In this document: positions 7,738 through 15,978 of the stretch, piece by piece
Layout: every line of letters starts with the position of its first letter
Numbering within the stretch: the first letter of the stretch is position 1
Source: Micromonospora_J zhanjiangensis
GTDB taxonomy: Bacteria > Actinomycetota > Actinomycetes > Mycobacteriales > Micromonosporaceae
Assembly (NCBI RefSeq): GCF_042650605.1
Contig: NZ_JBHSBN010000010.1
Location: 62,001 to 126,000, forward strand
DNA length: 64,000 bases
Direction: 5' to 3'
Program-made: the position numbers and the translations under genes
Notes under the pieces: model-generated
The model's input: the letters and a program-made list of their open reading frames with translations, nothing else
Databases searched by the model: none
Told to the model about the DNA's origin: nothing

Positions 7738-9387
7738 TCACGCCTCGGTCATCGGGACGCGGACCCCGGTGGCGGTGGCGACCGCGCGGGCGTCGTCGTA
7801 ACCGGCGTCGACGTGCCGGATGACCCCCATCGCCGGGTCGTTGGTGAGCACCCGTTCGATCTTCTGGCCGGCCAGCGCGCTGCCGTCGGCGACGCAGACC
7901 TGACCGGCGTGGATGGACCGGCCGATGCCCACCCCACCGCCGTGGTGGATGGACACCCAGGACGCGCCGCTGGCCGTGTTGACCAGCGCGTTGAGCAGCG
8001 GCCAGTCGGCGATCGCGTCCGACCCGTCGGCCATCGCCTCGGTCTCCCGGTACGGGCTGGCCACGCTGCCGCAGTCCAGGTGGTCCCGGCCGATCACCAC
8101 CGGGGCGGACAGTTCGCCCGAGGCGACCATCTCGTTGAACCGCACGCCGGCCTTGTCCCGTTCGCCGTAGCCCAGCCAGCAGATCCGGGCCGGCAGGCCC
8201 TGGAACGCGACCCGCTCGCCGGCCAGTCGGATCCACCGGGCGAGCGACTCGTTCTCCGGGAACAGGTCCAGGATCGCCCGGTCGGTGGCGGCGATGTCCC
8301 GCGGGTCGCCGGAGAGCGCGGCCCACCGGAACGGTCCCTTGCCCTCGCAGAACAACGGCCGGATGTACGCCGGCACGAAGCCGGGGAAGTCGAACGCCCG
8401 CTCGTACCCGCCGAGTTTCGCCTCGCCCCGGATCGAGTTGCCGTAGTCGAACACCTCGGCGCCGCCGTCCAGGAAGCCGACCATTGCCTCGACGTGCTTC
8501 GCCATCGACGCCCGGGCCCGGTCGGTGAACTCGGCCGGCTTCGCCGTCGCGTAGTCCCGGGCGTCGGCCAGCTCCACCCCCTCCGGCAGGTACGACAGCG
8601 GGTCGTGCGCGCTGGTCTGGTCGGTGACGATGTCGATCGGCACGCCCCGGCGGAGCAGCTCGGGGAAGACGGTGGCGGCGTTGCCGACCACGCCGACCGA
8701 CAGCGCCCGCCGGTCCCGCTTGGCGGCCAGCGCCCGGTCCACCGCGTCGTCCAGCGAGTCGGCCACCTCGTCCAGGTAGCGGTCGGCGACCCGGCGGTCC
8801 AGCCGGGACCGGTCCACGTCGACGATCAGGCAGGCGCCGCCGTTCATGGTGACGGCGAGCGGCTGCGCGCCGCCCATCCCGCCGCAGCCGGCGGTCAGCG
8901 TCAGCGTTCCGGCCAGGTCACCGCTGAACCTTTTGGCGGCCACCGCGGCGAACGTCTCGTAGGTGCCCTGCAGGATGCCCTGGGTGCCGATGTAGATCCA
9001 CGAACCGGCGGTCATCTGCCCGTACATGGTCAGGCCGAGCTGTTCCAGCCGGCGGAACTCCGGCCAGGTGGCCCAGTCACCGACCAGGTTCGAGTTGGCG
9101 ATCAGCACCCGGGGCGCCCACTCGTGGGTGCGCAGCACCCCCACCGGCCGGCCGGACTGCACCAGCATCGTCTCGTCGTCGCGCAGCGTGCCGAGGGTCC
9201 GCACCAGCGCGTGGTACGACGGCCAGTCCCGGGCCGCCTTCCCGGTGCCGCCGTAGACCACCAGGTCGTCGGGGCGCTCGGCGACGGCGGGGTCGAGGTT
9301 GTTCATCAGCATCCGCAGGGCCGCCTCCTGCGGCCAGCCCGGTGCGGTACGGGTGGTGCCGCGCGGGGCGCGGATCGGCTCGGCCAT
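7738..9387 (-). CDS. hutU: Urocanate hydratase
   Basis: A 549-residue NAD+-dependent urocanase making imidazolone propionate from urocanate. Family segments include RMLMNNLDPAVAERP near the N-terminus, the YGGTGKAARDW block, TAGCGGMGGAQPLAVTMNGG (Rossmann NAD+ site), QTSAHDPLSYLPEG, RIxWLGYGER and SIHHGGGVGIG. The ATG giving MAEPIRAPRG is preceded by GGGAGG seven nt upstream; an in-frame upstream ATG would add 13 residues with no ribosome site. It is the first enzyme gene after the rpiR-type regulator, 35 bp downstream of it. Confidence 0.97.
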   Translation of the reverse strand: MAEPIRAPRGTTRTAPGWPQEAALRMLMNNLDPAVAERPDDLVVYGGTGKAARDWPSYHALVRTLGTLRDDETMLVQSGRPVGVLRTHEWAPRVLIANSNLVGDWATWPEFRRLEQLGLTMYGQMTAGSWIYIGTQGILQGTYETFAAVAAKRFSGDLAGTLTLTAGCGGMGGAQPLAVTMNGGACLIVDVDRSRLDRRVADRYLDEVADSLDDAVDRALAAKRDRRALSVGVVGNAATVFPELLRRGVPIDIVTDQTSAHDPLSYLPEGVELADARDYATAKPAEFTDRARASMAKHVEAMVGFLDGGAEVFDYGNSIRGEAKLGGYERAFDFPGFVPAYIRPLFCEGKGPFRWAALSGDPRDIAATDRAILDLFPENESLARWIRLAGERVAFQGLPARICWLGYGERDKAGVRFNEMVASGELSAPVVIGRDHLDCGSVASPYRETEAMADGSDAIADWPLLNALVNTASGASWVSIHHGGGVGIGRSIHAGQVCVADGSALAGQKIERVLTNDPAMGVIRHVDAGYDDARAVATATGVRVPMTEA

Positions 9388-9422
9388 CGGGTTTCCTCCC
9401 GGGGTGAGGGGGTCGGCGAAGC

Positions 9423-10295
9423 TCAACCGACGAACAACTGACGGCGGGTGGCGGACTGCTCGAACTCCTCCAGCCGGCGCTGCGCGTCGGCCGGTGCGGC
9501 GTCACAGATCGCCTGCAGCACCGCCATGGCCAGCGCCATCGGGGCGGTGTGCAGGTCGAAGACGAGTTGGGCGCCGACCGCGGCGGGCAGCACGATCTCG
9601 GCGTACTCGGCGGCCGGGCTGACCGGGGAGTCGGTGATGGCCACCACGCTCATCCCGGCGGCGCGCGCCTCGCGCAGCGCGTCCAGCGCCTCCCGGGGAT
9701 AGCGGGGCAACACGATGGCCAGCAGCGCGCTCGCCCCGGCCGCGCGGGCCTGCTCCAACCGGTCGGCGAGCAGGCTGCCGCCGGTGTCCAGCACCCGGAC
9801 GTCGGGGTGCACCTTGGCGGCGAAGTAGGCGAAGTAGGCGGCCAGCGGCGCGGCGGCGCGCAGTCCGAGCACCGGCAACGGGCGGCTGGCGGCGAGCAGC
9901 TCGCCGGCGGCGGTGACCCGACCCAGGTCGGCCAGTTGCTCGGCGAGCTGATGCAGGTTGTCCACCTCGGCGCGGACCGCGCGTTGCAGCTCGTTGCCGG
10001 CCGGCCCGGACGCCGGCGCGGGGACCGCCCCACCACCGGCGACGATCTCCCGCAACCGGCGGCGCAGGGCCGGATACCCGTCGTAGCCCAGGGCCATCGC
10101 GAACCGGGTCACCGAGGGCTGGCTGACCCGGGCCAGCTCGGCCACCTCGGCGGCGGAGAGGTAACCGGCCGAGGCGGCGTGCTGCACCAGGCTGTGCGCG
10201 ATCCGGCGCTGGGTCGGGGTGAGCCGGACGCCGTGGAACAGGTCGAGCACCCGGTCCGTCGGCGCGACGGGCGTCATGATCACCTGTTCATTCAC
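9423..10295 (-). CDS. RpiR/MurR-family transcriptional regulator of the hut operon
   Basis: A 290-residue regulator with an N-terminal RpiR helix-turn-helix (TPTQRRIAHSLVQHAA, then LSAAEVAELARVSQPSVTRFA) and a C-terminal SIS sugar-isomerase-like domain (residues about 120-260, including ALLAIVLPRYPREALDAL). It is the first gene of the hut transcription unit, so it probably regulates itself and the pathway; SIS domains usually sense phosphosugars, but hut-linked RpiR proteins are seen in actinobacteria. The GTG start at 10295 lies seven nt from a good -10 box and has no ribosome site, suggesting a leaderless message. The ATG at 10277, preceded by AGGTG, is the alternative. Confidence 0.88.
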   Translation of the reverse strand: MNEQVIMTPVAPTDRVLDLFHGVRLTPTQRRIAHSLVQHAASAGYLSAAEVAELARVSQPSVTRFAMALGYDGYPALRRRLREIVAGGGAVPAPASGPAGNELQRAVRAEVDNLHQLAEQLADLGRVTAAGELLAASRPLPVLGLRAAAPLAAYFAYFAAKVHPDVRVLDTGGSLLADRLEQARAAGASALLAIVLPRYPREALDALREARAAGMSVVAITDSPVSPAAEYAEIVLPAAVGAQLVFDLHTAPMALAMAVLQAICDAAPADAQRRLEEFEQSATRRQLFVG

Positions 10296-10301
10296 AGTCA
10301 G

Positions 10302-10331
10302 ACTCTATGCATGAAACCATTCAGTAGGCAA
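10302..10331 (-). promoter_or_regulatory. Promoter of the rpiR-hut operon, with dyad in the spacer
   Basis: On the minus strand a -35-like TTGCCT (10331-10326) and -10-like TAGAGT (10307-10302) are separated by 18 nt. Transcription would start about seven nt downstream, on or next to the GTG of the regulator, consistent with a leaderless mRNA. The spacer contains TGAATGGTTTCATGCA, an imperfect dyad of the TGAA/TTTCA kind bound by RpiR proteins, so autorepression is plausible. The operator assignment is inference. Confidence 0.5.
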
Positions 10332-10415
10332 CGGCGACGCGCCGAACCGCCCCGCCCGGCCGCGTGGGCCGGTCGGCCGAGGGAGCCGCCGACCGGATCG
10401 TGAAAAGCTGTCCCC

Positions 10416-11306
10416 ATGCGACTCGCGTCGATCCACACGTACCCGGTCAAGAGCTCCCACGGCCAGGACCACGCCTGCCTGCAGGTCCTGCCCTGGGGCC
10501 TGGCCGGCGACCGGCGCTGGATGCTCGTCGACGACGCCGGGGTCGGCGTCACCCAGCGGGAGGTCGCCGCGATGGTCCAGCTGCGACCCGCGGTACGCAC
10601 CGGCGGCCTGGTGCTGCGCGCGGCCGGCCGGCCCGACCTCGACGTGCCGGAACCGACCGGCGCCGCCCCGGTCGACGTACGGGTGTTCAACAACCGGCTT
10701 CGGGTGCCCGCCCTGCCGGCCGGCGCCGCCGCCGACCGCTGGCTCGCCGACCTGCTGGGCCGCGAGGTACGCCTGGTCTGGCTCGCCGAGCCCACCCGGC
10801 ACCAGCCGCGCGACGACCGGCCCGACGCGGACGCCCGGCTCGACGCGGGTGACCGGGTCAGCTTCGCCGACGGCTACCCGCTGCTGCTGGCCAACTCGGC
10901 CTCGCTGGCCCAGCTCAACGACTGGCTGGCCGAATCCGGCAGCACCGAGGGGCCGCTGCCGATGACCCGGTTCCGACCCAACGTGGTGGTCGACGACGCG
11001 CCACCGTGGGCCGAGGACGACTGGACCGGTCGGCGGCTGCGGATCGGCTCGGCGGTCTTCCAGGTCGCCGACGGTTGCGACCGGTGCGTGGTCACCACCA
11101 CCGACCAGGAGACCGGGGTGCGCGGCAAGCAGCCGCTGCGGATCCTGGCCGAGCGCCGCAAGTTCGGGCGGGACCTGCTCTTCGGCCAGAACCTCGTCCC
11201 GGTCGGCAGCGTCCGCGCGGTCGGCTCCGGCGCGGACGGCGTACCGGTCGACATCGACGACTTCGGCACCATCGGCGTCGGCGACCCGGTCGAACTGCTG
11301 CCCTGA
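10416..11306 (+). CDS. MOSC-domain protein (mARC/YcbX-like)
   Basis: A 296-residue protein starting MRLASIHTYPVKSSHGQ, the MOSC N-terminal beta-barrel signature (YPVKS), followed by LAGDRRWMLVDDAG. The MOSC core holds the cysteine expected to bind the molybdenum cofactor in the segment VADGCDRCVVTTTDQETG, and the common ending FGQNLVPV. Such proteins are reductases of N-hydroxylated compounds or handle sulfurated Mo cofactor. The gene stands alone, divergent from the hut regulator; substrate unknown. Confidence 0.85.
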   Translation: MRLASIHTYPVKSSHGQDHACLQVLPWGLAGDRRWMLVDDAGVGVTQREVAAMVQLRPAVRTGGLVLRAAGRPDLDVPEPTGAAPVDVRVFNNRLRVPALPAGAAADRWLADLLGREVRLVWLAEPTRHQPRDDRPDADARLDAGDRVSFADGYPLLLANSASLAQLNDWLAESGSTEGPLPMTRFRPNVVVDDAPPWAEDDWTGRRLRIGSAVFQVADGCDRCVVTTTDQETGVRGKQPLRILAERRKFGRDLLFGQNLVPVGSVRAVGSGADGVPVDIDDFGTIGVGDPVELLP

Positions 11307-11420
11307 AGCCCAACGACCGGGCAACACCGTCCGTTACGCCCGTCAACGCCGGCCGTGGGGTGATTGTCGCCACCGTCCAGGCGGGACTTTCGGCCCTGAA
11401 TGCCCGGCCCGTCCCGCTGG

Positions 11421-11465
11421 TCTGATGGCGTTCGGCCCGCTCACCCGGGGGCCGAACGCCATCAG
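11421..11465. promoter_or_regulatory. Perfect 18-bp hairpin just upstream of hmp
   Basis: Arms at 11421-11438 (TCTGATGGCGTTCGGCCC) and 11448-11465 are exact reverse complements with a 9-nt loop. The hairpin ends six nt before the hmp ribosome binding site (GGAGGAA, 11471-11477). It could end transcription from the MOSC gene (no T tract) or act in the hmp leader as a structural or protein-binding element. It does not resemble the known NsrR or NnrR boxes. Confidence 0.75.
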
Positions 11466-11481
11466 ACCTTCGGAGGAACCC

Positions 11482-12702
11482 ATGCTGTCGGCGTCGTCCG
11501 CGTCCGTCGTCACCGCCACCCTGCCGCTCGTGCGGGCGCACGGCGAGGAGGTGACCGGCACCTTCTACCGGCGCATGTTCGCCGCCCACCCGGACCTGCT
11601 CAACCTGTTCAACCGGGGCAACCAGGCCACCGGCGCGCAGCGGCAGGCGCTGGCCGGGTCCGTCGTCGCGTACGCCGAGCACCTCACCGGCGCCACCGAC
11701 CTGCCGTGGAACGCGATCCTCGACCGGATCGCCCACAAGCACGCCTCGCTGGGCATCACCCCGGCCCGGTACACCGTCGTCGGCCACCACCTGCTCGCCG
11801 CCGTGGCCGAGGTGCTCGGCGACGCCGTGACGCCGCAGATCGCCGCGGCCTGGGAGGAGGTGTACTGGTTGATGGCCTGCGAGCTGGTCGCCCGCGAGGC
11901 ACGGCTCTACCACGGCGCCGGAGTCGGTTCCGACGTCGACGTGTGGCGCGCCTGGCGGGTCACCGGCCGCACCGACGACACCGCGGACGTGGTCTCGTTC
12001 ACCCTGGTCCCCGCCGACGGCGGTCCGGCACCGGACTTCACCCCGGGCCAGTACGCCTCCGTCGCCGTCGACCTCGGCCCGGACGACCGGCAGATCCGCC
12101 AGTACAGCCTCTCCGGTCGCCCCGGCCTCGGCGGTTGGCGGATCACCGTGAAGCGGATCCGGGCCACCGCCGACAGCCCGGCCGGCACCGTCTCCACGTA
12201 CCTGCACGACACCGTCGCCGTCGGCGACACGCTGCGGCTCAGCCCACCGTTCGGCGAGGTGAGCGCCGTGCCCGGCGACGGACCACTGCTGCTGGTCAGC
12301 GCAGGCATCGGCGTCACCCCGGCGATGTCGGCGCTGGCCCACCTCGCCGCCACCGACCCGGACCGCCCGGTGGCGCTGGTGCACGCCGACCGCAGCGAAT
12401 CGACCCACGCCCTGCGCGCCGAACTCGGCGGGCTGGTGAACGACCTGCGGGACGCCACCGTCGACCTCTGGTACGAGCGGGTGACCTCGGACCACGGGCT
12501 GCCCGGCGCCCGGGTCAAGGCCGGCCTGGTCGACCCCGACCACATCCCGCTCGTCCCCGGGGTCCGGGTGCACCTGTGCGGACCGCTGGAGTTCATGGCG
12601 GTGGTCCGGCGCGGCCTGCTCGCCCGTGGCGTACCGGGCGGGGACATCGCGTACGAGGTGTTCGGCCCGGGCATGCTGCGCCCGGACGCCGACCGTCGGT
12701 GA
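11482..12702 (+). CDS. hmp: Flavohemoglobin (nitric oxide dioxygenase)
   Basis: A 406-residue NO-detoxifying enzyme: an N-terminal globin domain (residues 1-140, with the proximal-His region DRIAHKHASLGI), then an FAD-binding ferredoxin reductase barrel (RQYSLSGRPG is the flavin motif) and an NAD(P)H domain (LVSAGIGVTPAMSAL, ending HLCGPLEFM and YEVFGPG). Function known for the family: O2-dependent conversion of NO to nitrate. The ATG at 11482 follows GGAGGAA; a longer frame starting inside the hairpin would add 19 residues without homology. The strong 5' hairpin suggests leader-level control. Confidence 0.95.
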   Translation: MLSASSASVVTATLPLVRAHGEEVTGTFYRRMFAAHPDLLNLFNRGNQATGAQRQALAGSVVAYAEHLTGATDLPWNAILDRIAHKHASLGITPARYTVVGHHLLAAVAEVLGDAVTPQIAAAWEEVYWLMACELVAREARLYHGAGVGSDVDVWRAWRVTGRTDDTADVVSFTLVPADGGPAPDFTPGQYASVAVDLGPDDRQIRQYSLSGRPGLGGWRITVKRIRATADSPAGTVSTYLHDTVAVGDTLRLSPPFGEVSAVPGDGPLLLVSAGIGVTPAMSALAHLAATDPDRPVALVHADRSESTHALRAELGGLVNDLRDATVDLWYERVTSDHGLPGARVKAGLVDPDHIPLVPGVRVHLCGPLEFMAVVRRGLLARGVPGGDIAYEVFGPGMLRPDADRR

Positions 12703-12749
12703 ACCCGGCCGTCGGGGGACGCCCGCCGGCGCACGCCCGGAACCGGTCC

Positions 12750-12767
12750 GTCTTAGGTTTGTCTTAG
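12750..12767 (+). promoter_or_regulatory. Two GTCTTAG direct repeats, 11-bp period
   Basis: GTCTTAG occurs at 12750-12756 and again at 12761-12767, an exact 11-bp period, in the short gap between hmp and the expansin-like gene. Tandem heptamers one helical turn apart are typical of OmpR/PhoB-family response-regulator sites. They lie about 45-60 bp upstream of the expansin start, a sensible activator position. No regulator is identified here. Confidence 0.45.
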
Positions 12768-12810
12768 ATGCGTTGTCCGGTTGCCACCCGGTCCGGAAGC
12801 ATGCACCGGT

Positions 12811-13833
12811 GTGACCGACACCGGGTATCCCGCCTGGGGCGACACCGGCGGAACGCCACCGCAGGCCGACGACCCCCGGCCGCCGCGTGTCGACCGGCGG
12901 ACGGCCGACCGGCGCCGGATGGGACGCTGGCTGCTGGCCAGCGGCGCCACCACGGCCGCCGCCGTCGTCGTCGGCGTGGCGCTGACCGCCCAGTTCGGCG
13001 CGGCGTCGGCCTGCGCCGCACCGGCCCGGCTGGCCGCCGCACCGCCGACGGGGACCAGCACGCACACCGGCAAGGCCACCTACTACGACTCGCAGGGCAA
13101 CGGCGGCAACTGCTCGCTGCCCACCGCCCCGGCCGACCACCGCTACGTCGCCCTCGGCCCGAGCGAGTACTCGGCCGGCGCGGCCTGCGGCGGTTACCTC
13201 GACGTGACCGGCCCGAAGGGCACCGTCCGGGTGCTGATCATGGACAAGTGCCCGGAGTGCGCGCCCGGCCACCTCGACCTGTCCAAGGAGGCGTTCGCCG
13301 CGATCGGCAACCCCACCCAGGGCATCATCCCGATCACCTACCGGGCGGTGGTCGACCCGCCGACCGGGCCGCTCACCTTCCGGATGAAGGAGGGCTCGTC
13401 GCAGTGGTGGTTCGCCGTCCAGGTCGGCAGCCACGGCAACCCGCTCCGGTCGGTCGAGGCCCGGCCTGCCGGCGGCGGGAGCTGGCGCTCCGCCGCCCGG
13501 CAGGACTACAACTACTGGCTCGTCGACAACGGCCTCGGTCCCGGCCCGTACGCGATCCGGGTCACCGACGTGTACGGCCACCAGGTCGTCGCCACCGGCA
13601 TCCGGATGACACCCGGCCAGGTGCAACGCTCCACGGTCACCATGTACGGCGCGGCGGCCCGCCGGGCGGAGCCCACCCGTACCACCGCCCGGGCGACCCC
13701 GGTCGCGACCGCGTCCCCCACCGCGGCCGTGACCCCGTCGAGCACCCCGGCCGCCGCGGACCCGGCGGTGGCGGACCAGGCCGCGCCGCTCGCGGCCGCC
13801 GCCCCGGTCCCGACCCCGGCCCGCTGCGGCTGA
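12811..13833 (+). CDS. Secreted expansin-like protein (EXLX/RlpA-type barrel)
   Basis: A 340-residue exported protein. After a cytoplasmic stretch comes a membrane/signal segment (WLLASGATTAAAVVVGVALTA), then a double-psi beta barrel: KATYYDSQGNGGNCSLP, ACGGYLDVTGPKGTVRVLIMDKCPECAPGHLDLS. The conserved catalytic-site Asp of expansins is in HLDLS. A second beta domain follows (about residues 190-285, WWFAVQVGSHGNPL), resembling the cellulose-binding CBM63 of bacterial expansins, then a Thr/Ala/Pro-rich tail. Bacterial expansins loosen cellulose or peptidoglycan without hydrolysis. GTG at 12811 is preferred; an ATG ten codons upstream is also open. Confidence 0.8.
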   Translation: MTDTGYPAWGDTGGTPPQADDPRPPRVDRRTADRRRMGRWLLASGATTAAAVVVGVALTAQFGAASACAAPARLAAAPPTGTSTHTGKATYYDSQGNGGNCSLPTAPADHRYVALGPSEYSAGAACGGYLDVTGPKGTVRVLIMDKCPECAPGHLDLSKEAFAAIGNPTQGIIPITYRAVVDPPTGPLTFRMKEGSSQWWFAVQVGSHGNPLRSVEARPAGGGSWRSAARQDYNYWLVDNGLGPGPYAIRVTDVYGHQVVATGIRMTPGQVQRSTVTMYGAAARRAEPTRTTARATPVATASPTAAVTPSSTPAAADPAVADQAAPLAAAAPVPTPARCG

Positions 13834-13865
13834 CCCGGCGCCCCGATCGGGCGGGGCGCCGGGTC
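13831..13865. terminator. Hairpin terminator between expansin and tctA
   Basis: Perfect 14-bp arms (TGACCCGGCGCCCC at 13831-13844 and its complement at 13852-13865) with a 7-nt loop; the left arm includes the expansin stop codon. It separates two convergent genes and has no T tract, typical for actinobacteria. Confidence 0.7.
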
Positions 13866-13885
13866 AGCTCGACCGGTGGCCGGGC

Positions 13886-15397
13886 TCACGCCCCGGCCGC
13901 CACCCGCCGGTCGAGGATCGGCCGGACCACGAACCGGCTCAGCAGCGGCCACCCCAGCACCACCACCACGGCCGCGTAGATCAGGTACGACACCGGCCCG
14001 CCCAGCAGGCCGGACAGCTCCCCGCCGGACAACTGCAACGCCCGCCGGCCCTGCAACTCGGCCCGCGGCCCGAGGATCACCCCCACGATCAGCGGCAGCA
14101 CCGGCAGCCCGAACCGGCGCATCCCGAAGCCCAACAGGCCCAGGGTCAGCAGCAGGAACAGGTCGAACGGCTGCGCGTTGACCGCGTACGCGCCCATCGA
14201 GGCGAAGAACACGATCCCCGCGTACAGGTACGGGCGGGGGATGCGCAGCAGCTTCGCCCAGGCCGGCGCGAGCGGCAGGTTCAGCACCAGCAGCAGCAGG
14301 TTGCCGACGAACAGGCTGGCGATCAGCGTCCACACCAGGCCCGACTCGCGCTGGAACAGCAGCGGGCCGGGCTGGATGCCGTACCCCTGGAAGGCGGCCA
14401 GCATCACCGCGGCGGTGGCGTTGGTGGGCAGGCCGATCGCCAGCATCGGCACCAGCGTGCCCGCCGCGGAGGCGTTGTTCGCCGCCTCCGGTCCGGCGAC
14501 CCCCTCGATGGCGCCCCGGCCGAACTCCTCCGGATGCTTCGACAGCTTCTTCTCCGTCGCGTACGACAGGAAGGTCGGGATCTCCGCCCCGCCGGCCGGC
14601 AGCGCCCCGAACGGGAACCCGTACGCCGTCCCGCGCAGCCACGGCTTCCACGACCGCCGCCAGTCCCGGCGATCCATCCACGGCCGCCCGACCGGGACCA
14701 CCTGCACCGGCTTGCGACGCAGGTGCGCGGCGATCCACAGCGCCTCACCCATGGCGAAGATGCCCACCGCCACCACGACCACGTCGATGCCGTCGGCCAA
14801 CTGCGGCAGGCCGAGGGTGAGCCGCTGCTGGCCGCTCACCGAGTCGATCCCGATCAACCCGATCACCAGGCCGATCAGCAGCGAGGCGAAACCACGGATC
14901 CGGGACGCGCCGAGCACCGCGGTCACCGCCACGAACGCCAGCAGCATCAACGCGAAGTAGTCCGGCGCGCCGAGACTGATGGCGAACGCCACCACCACCG
15001 GGGTCACCAGCACCAGCAGCAGGGTGGCGATGGTGCCGGCCACGAAGGAACCGATCGCGGCGGTGGCCAGGGCCTGCGCGGCCCGGCCCGCCTTCGCCAT
15101 CTTGTGCCCCTCGATCGCCGTCACCACCGACGACGACTCGCCGGGGGTGTTCAGCAGGATCGAGGTGGTCGACCCGCCGTACATGCCGCCGTAGAAGATG
15201 CCGGCGAACATGATGAACGCCTGGGTGGGCTCCATCCCGTAGGTGACCGGCAGCAGCAGCGCCACCGTCATCGCCGGGCCGATCCCCGGCAGCACCCCGA
15301 CCGCCGTGCCGATGGTCACCCCGAGCAGCGACACCAGCAGGTTCATCGGGGTGACGACGCTGGCGAAACCGTCGAGCAGGTTGGCGAGATTGTCCAT
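13886..15397 (-). CDS. tctA: Tripartite tricarboxylate transporter, large permease
   Basis: A 503-residue multi-spanning membrane protein of the TctA family. Signatures: GVLPGIGPAMTVALLLPVTYGM near the N-terminus, the loop FYGGMYGGSTTSILLNTPGES, and ALPAGGAEIPTFLSYATEKKLSK with GPEAANNASAAGTLVPMLAIGLP. These are the two pseudo-symmetric PGIG/NTPG-type motifs of the family. TctA forms the ion-driven channel with TctB, fed by the binding protein TctC. It is the last gene of the tctCBA unit; its ATG overlaps the tctB stop (TGATG). Confidence 0.95.
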   Translation of the reverse strand: MDNLANLLDGFASVVTPMNLLVSLLGVTIGTAVGVLPGIGPAMTVALLLPVTYGMEPTQAFIMFAGIFYGGMYGGSTTSILLNTPGESSSVVTAIEGHKMAKAGRAAQALATAAIGSFVAGTIATLLLVLVTPVVVAFAISLGAPDYFALMLLAFVAVTAVLGASRIRGFASLLIGLVIGLIGIDSVSGQQRLTLGLPQLADGIDVVVVAVGIFAMGEALWIAAHLRRKPVQVVPVGRPWMDRRDWRRSWKPWLRGTAYGFPFGALPAGGAEIPTFLSYATEKKLSKHPEEFGRGAIEGVAGPEAANNASAAGTLVPMLAIGLPTNATAAVMLAAFQGYGIQPGPLLFQRESGLVWTLIASLFVGNLLLLVLNLPLAPAWAKLLRIPRPYLYAGIVFFASMGAYAVNAQPFDLFLLLTLGLLGFGMRRFGLPVLPLIVGVILGPRAELQGRRALQLSGGELSGLLGGPVSYLIYAAVVVVLGWPLLSRFVVRPILDRRVAAGA

Positions 15398-15978
15398 CAG
15401 AGGATTCCTTGCAGGATGCCGGCGGGCAGGTTGACCCCGAGCCCGATCGCGAACGTGTAGAAGGTGATCAGCGACAGGGCCACCGCGATGAGCAGGTTCC
15501 GGACGTAATGCCGGTTGCCGAGGGCGAACGCCGAACCCCAGAACAGCAGCGTCCCGCTGATCACCCAACCGAGCGGTTCGATCAGCACCGCGTTCAGCAC
15601 GAACGCGGCGATCAGCAGCAGCACCGTGCGCCAGTCGATCCGGCTGGTCAGGTCGACGTCCTCGCCGGCCTCCGGCTCGCCGGTGCCACCCCGGGCCACG
15701 TCGACCGCGTAACAGACCGCGAGCACCAGCAGCAGCACGCCGAGCAGGATCGGCACCGGTCGTGGCCCGATCGAGTCGGCGCTGCTGATGCTGTGCCCGG
15801 TCCGGGCCGCGTCGACAAGCGTCAACACCCCGACCACGGCGAGGAACGCGCACACGCCGTACTGCGCCCGGTCCGGACCCCGCGCCGGCCCGATCTCCGG
15901 CTCCGGCTCCGGTACCGCGGCGGCCGGGCCGGCGAGCGCGCCGACCCGGTCACCGCTCCCGGTCGACGACCCGGTCAC
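15397..15978 (-). CDS. tctB: Tripartite tricarboxylate transporter, small permease
   Basis: A 193-residue membrane protein with a 40-residue Pro/Glu/Ala-rich cytoplasmic start and four predicted helices (VCAFLAVVGVLTLVDA, PVPILLGVLLLVLAVCYAV, WRTVLLLIAAFVLNAVLIE, LIAVALSLITFYTFAIGLG), the TctB layout. It is the poorly conserved accessory subunit of TctA. The GTG start overlaps the tctC stop (GTGA) and the stop overlaps tctA, so all three proteins are made from one message. Confidence 0.88.
   Translation of the reverse strand: MTGSSTGSGDRVGALAGPAAAVPEPEPEIGPARGPDRAQYGVCAFLAVVGVLTLVDAARTGHSISSADSIGPRPVPILLGVLLLVLAVCYAVDVARGGTGEPEAGEDVDLTSRIDWRTVLLLIAAFVLNAVLIEPLGWVISGTLLFWGSAFALGNRHYVRNLLIAVALSLITFYTFAIGLGVNLPAGILQGIL

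Noticed and set aside
6616..9441. 941-codon plus-strand ORF across hutU and the M20 gene
   Set aside because: Spans two well-supported minus-strand genes; no domain recognised.
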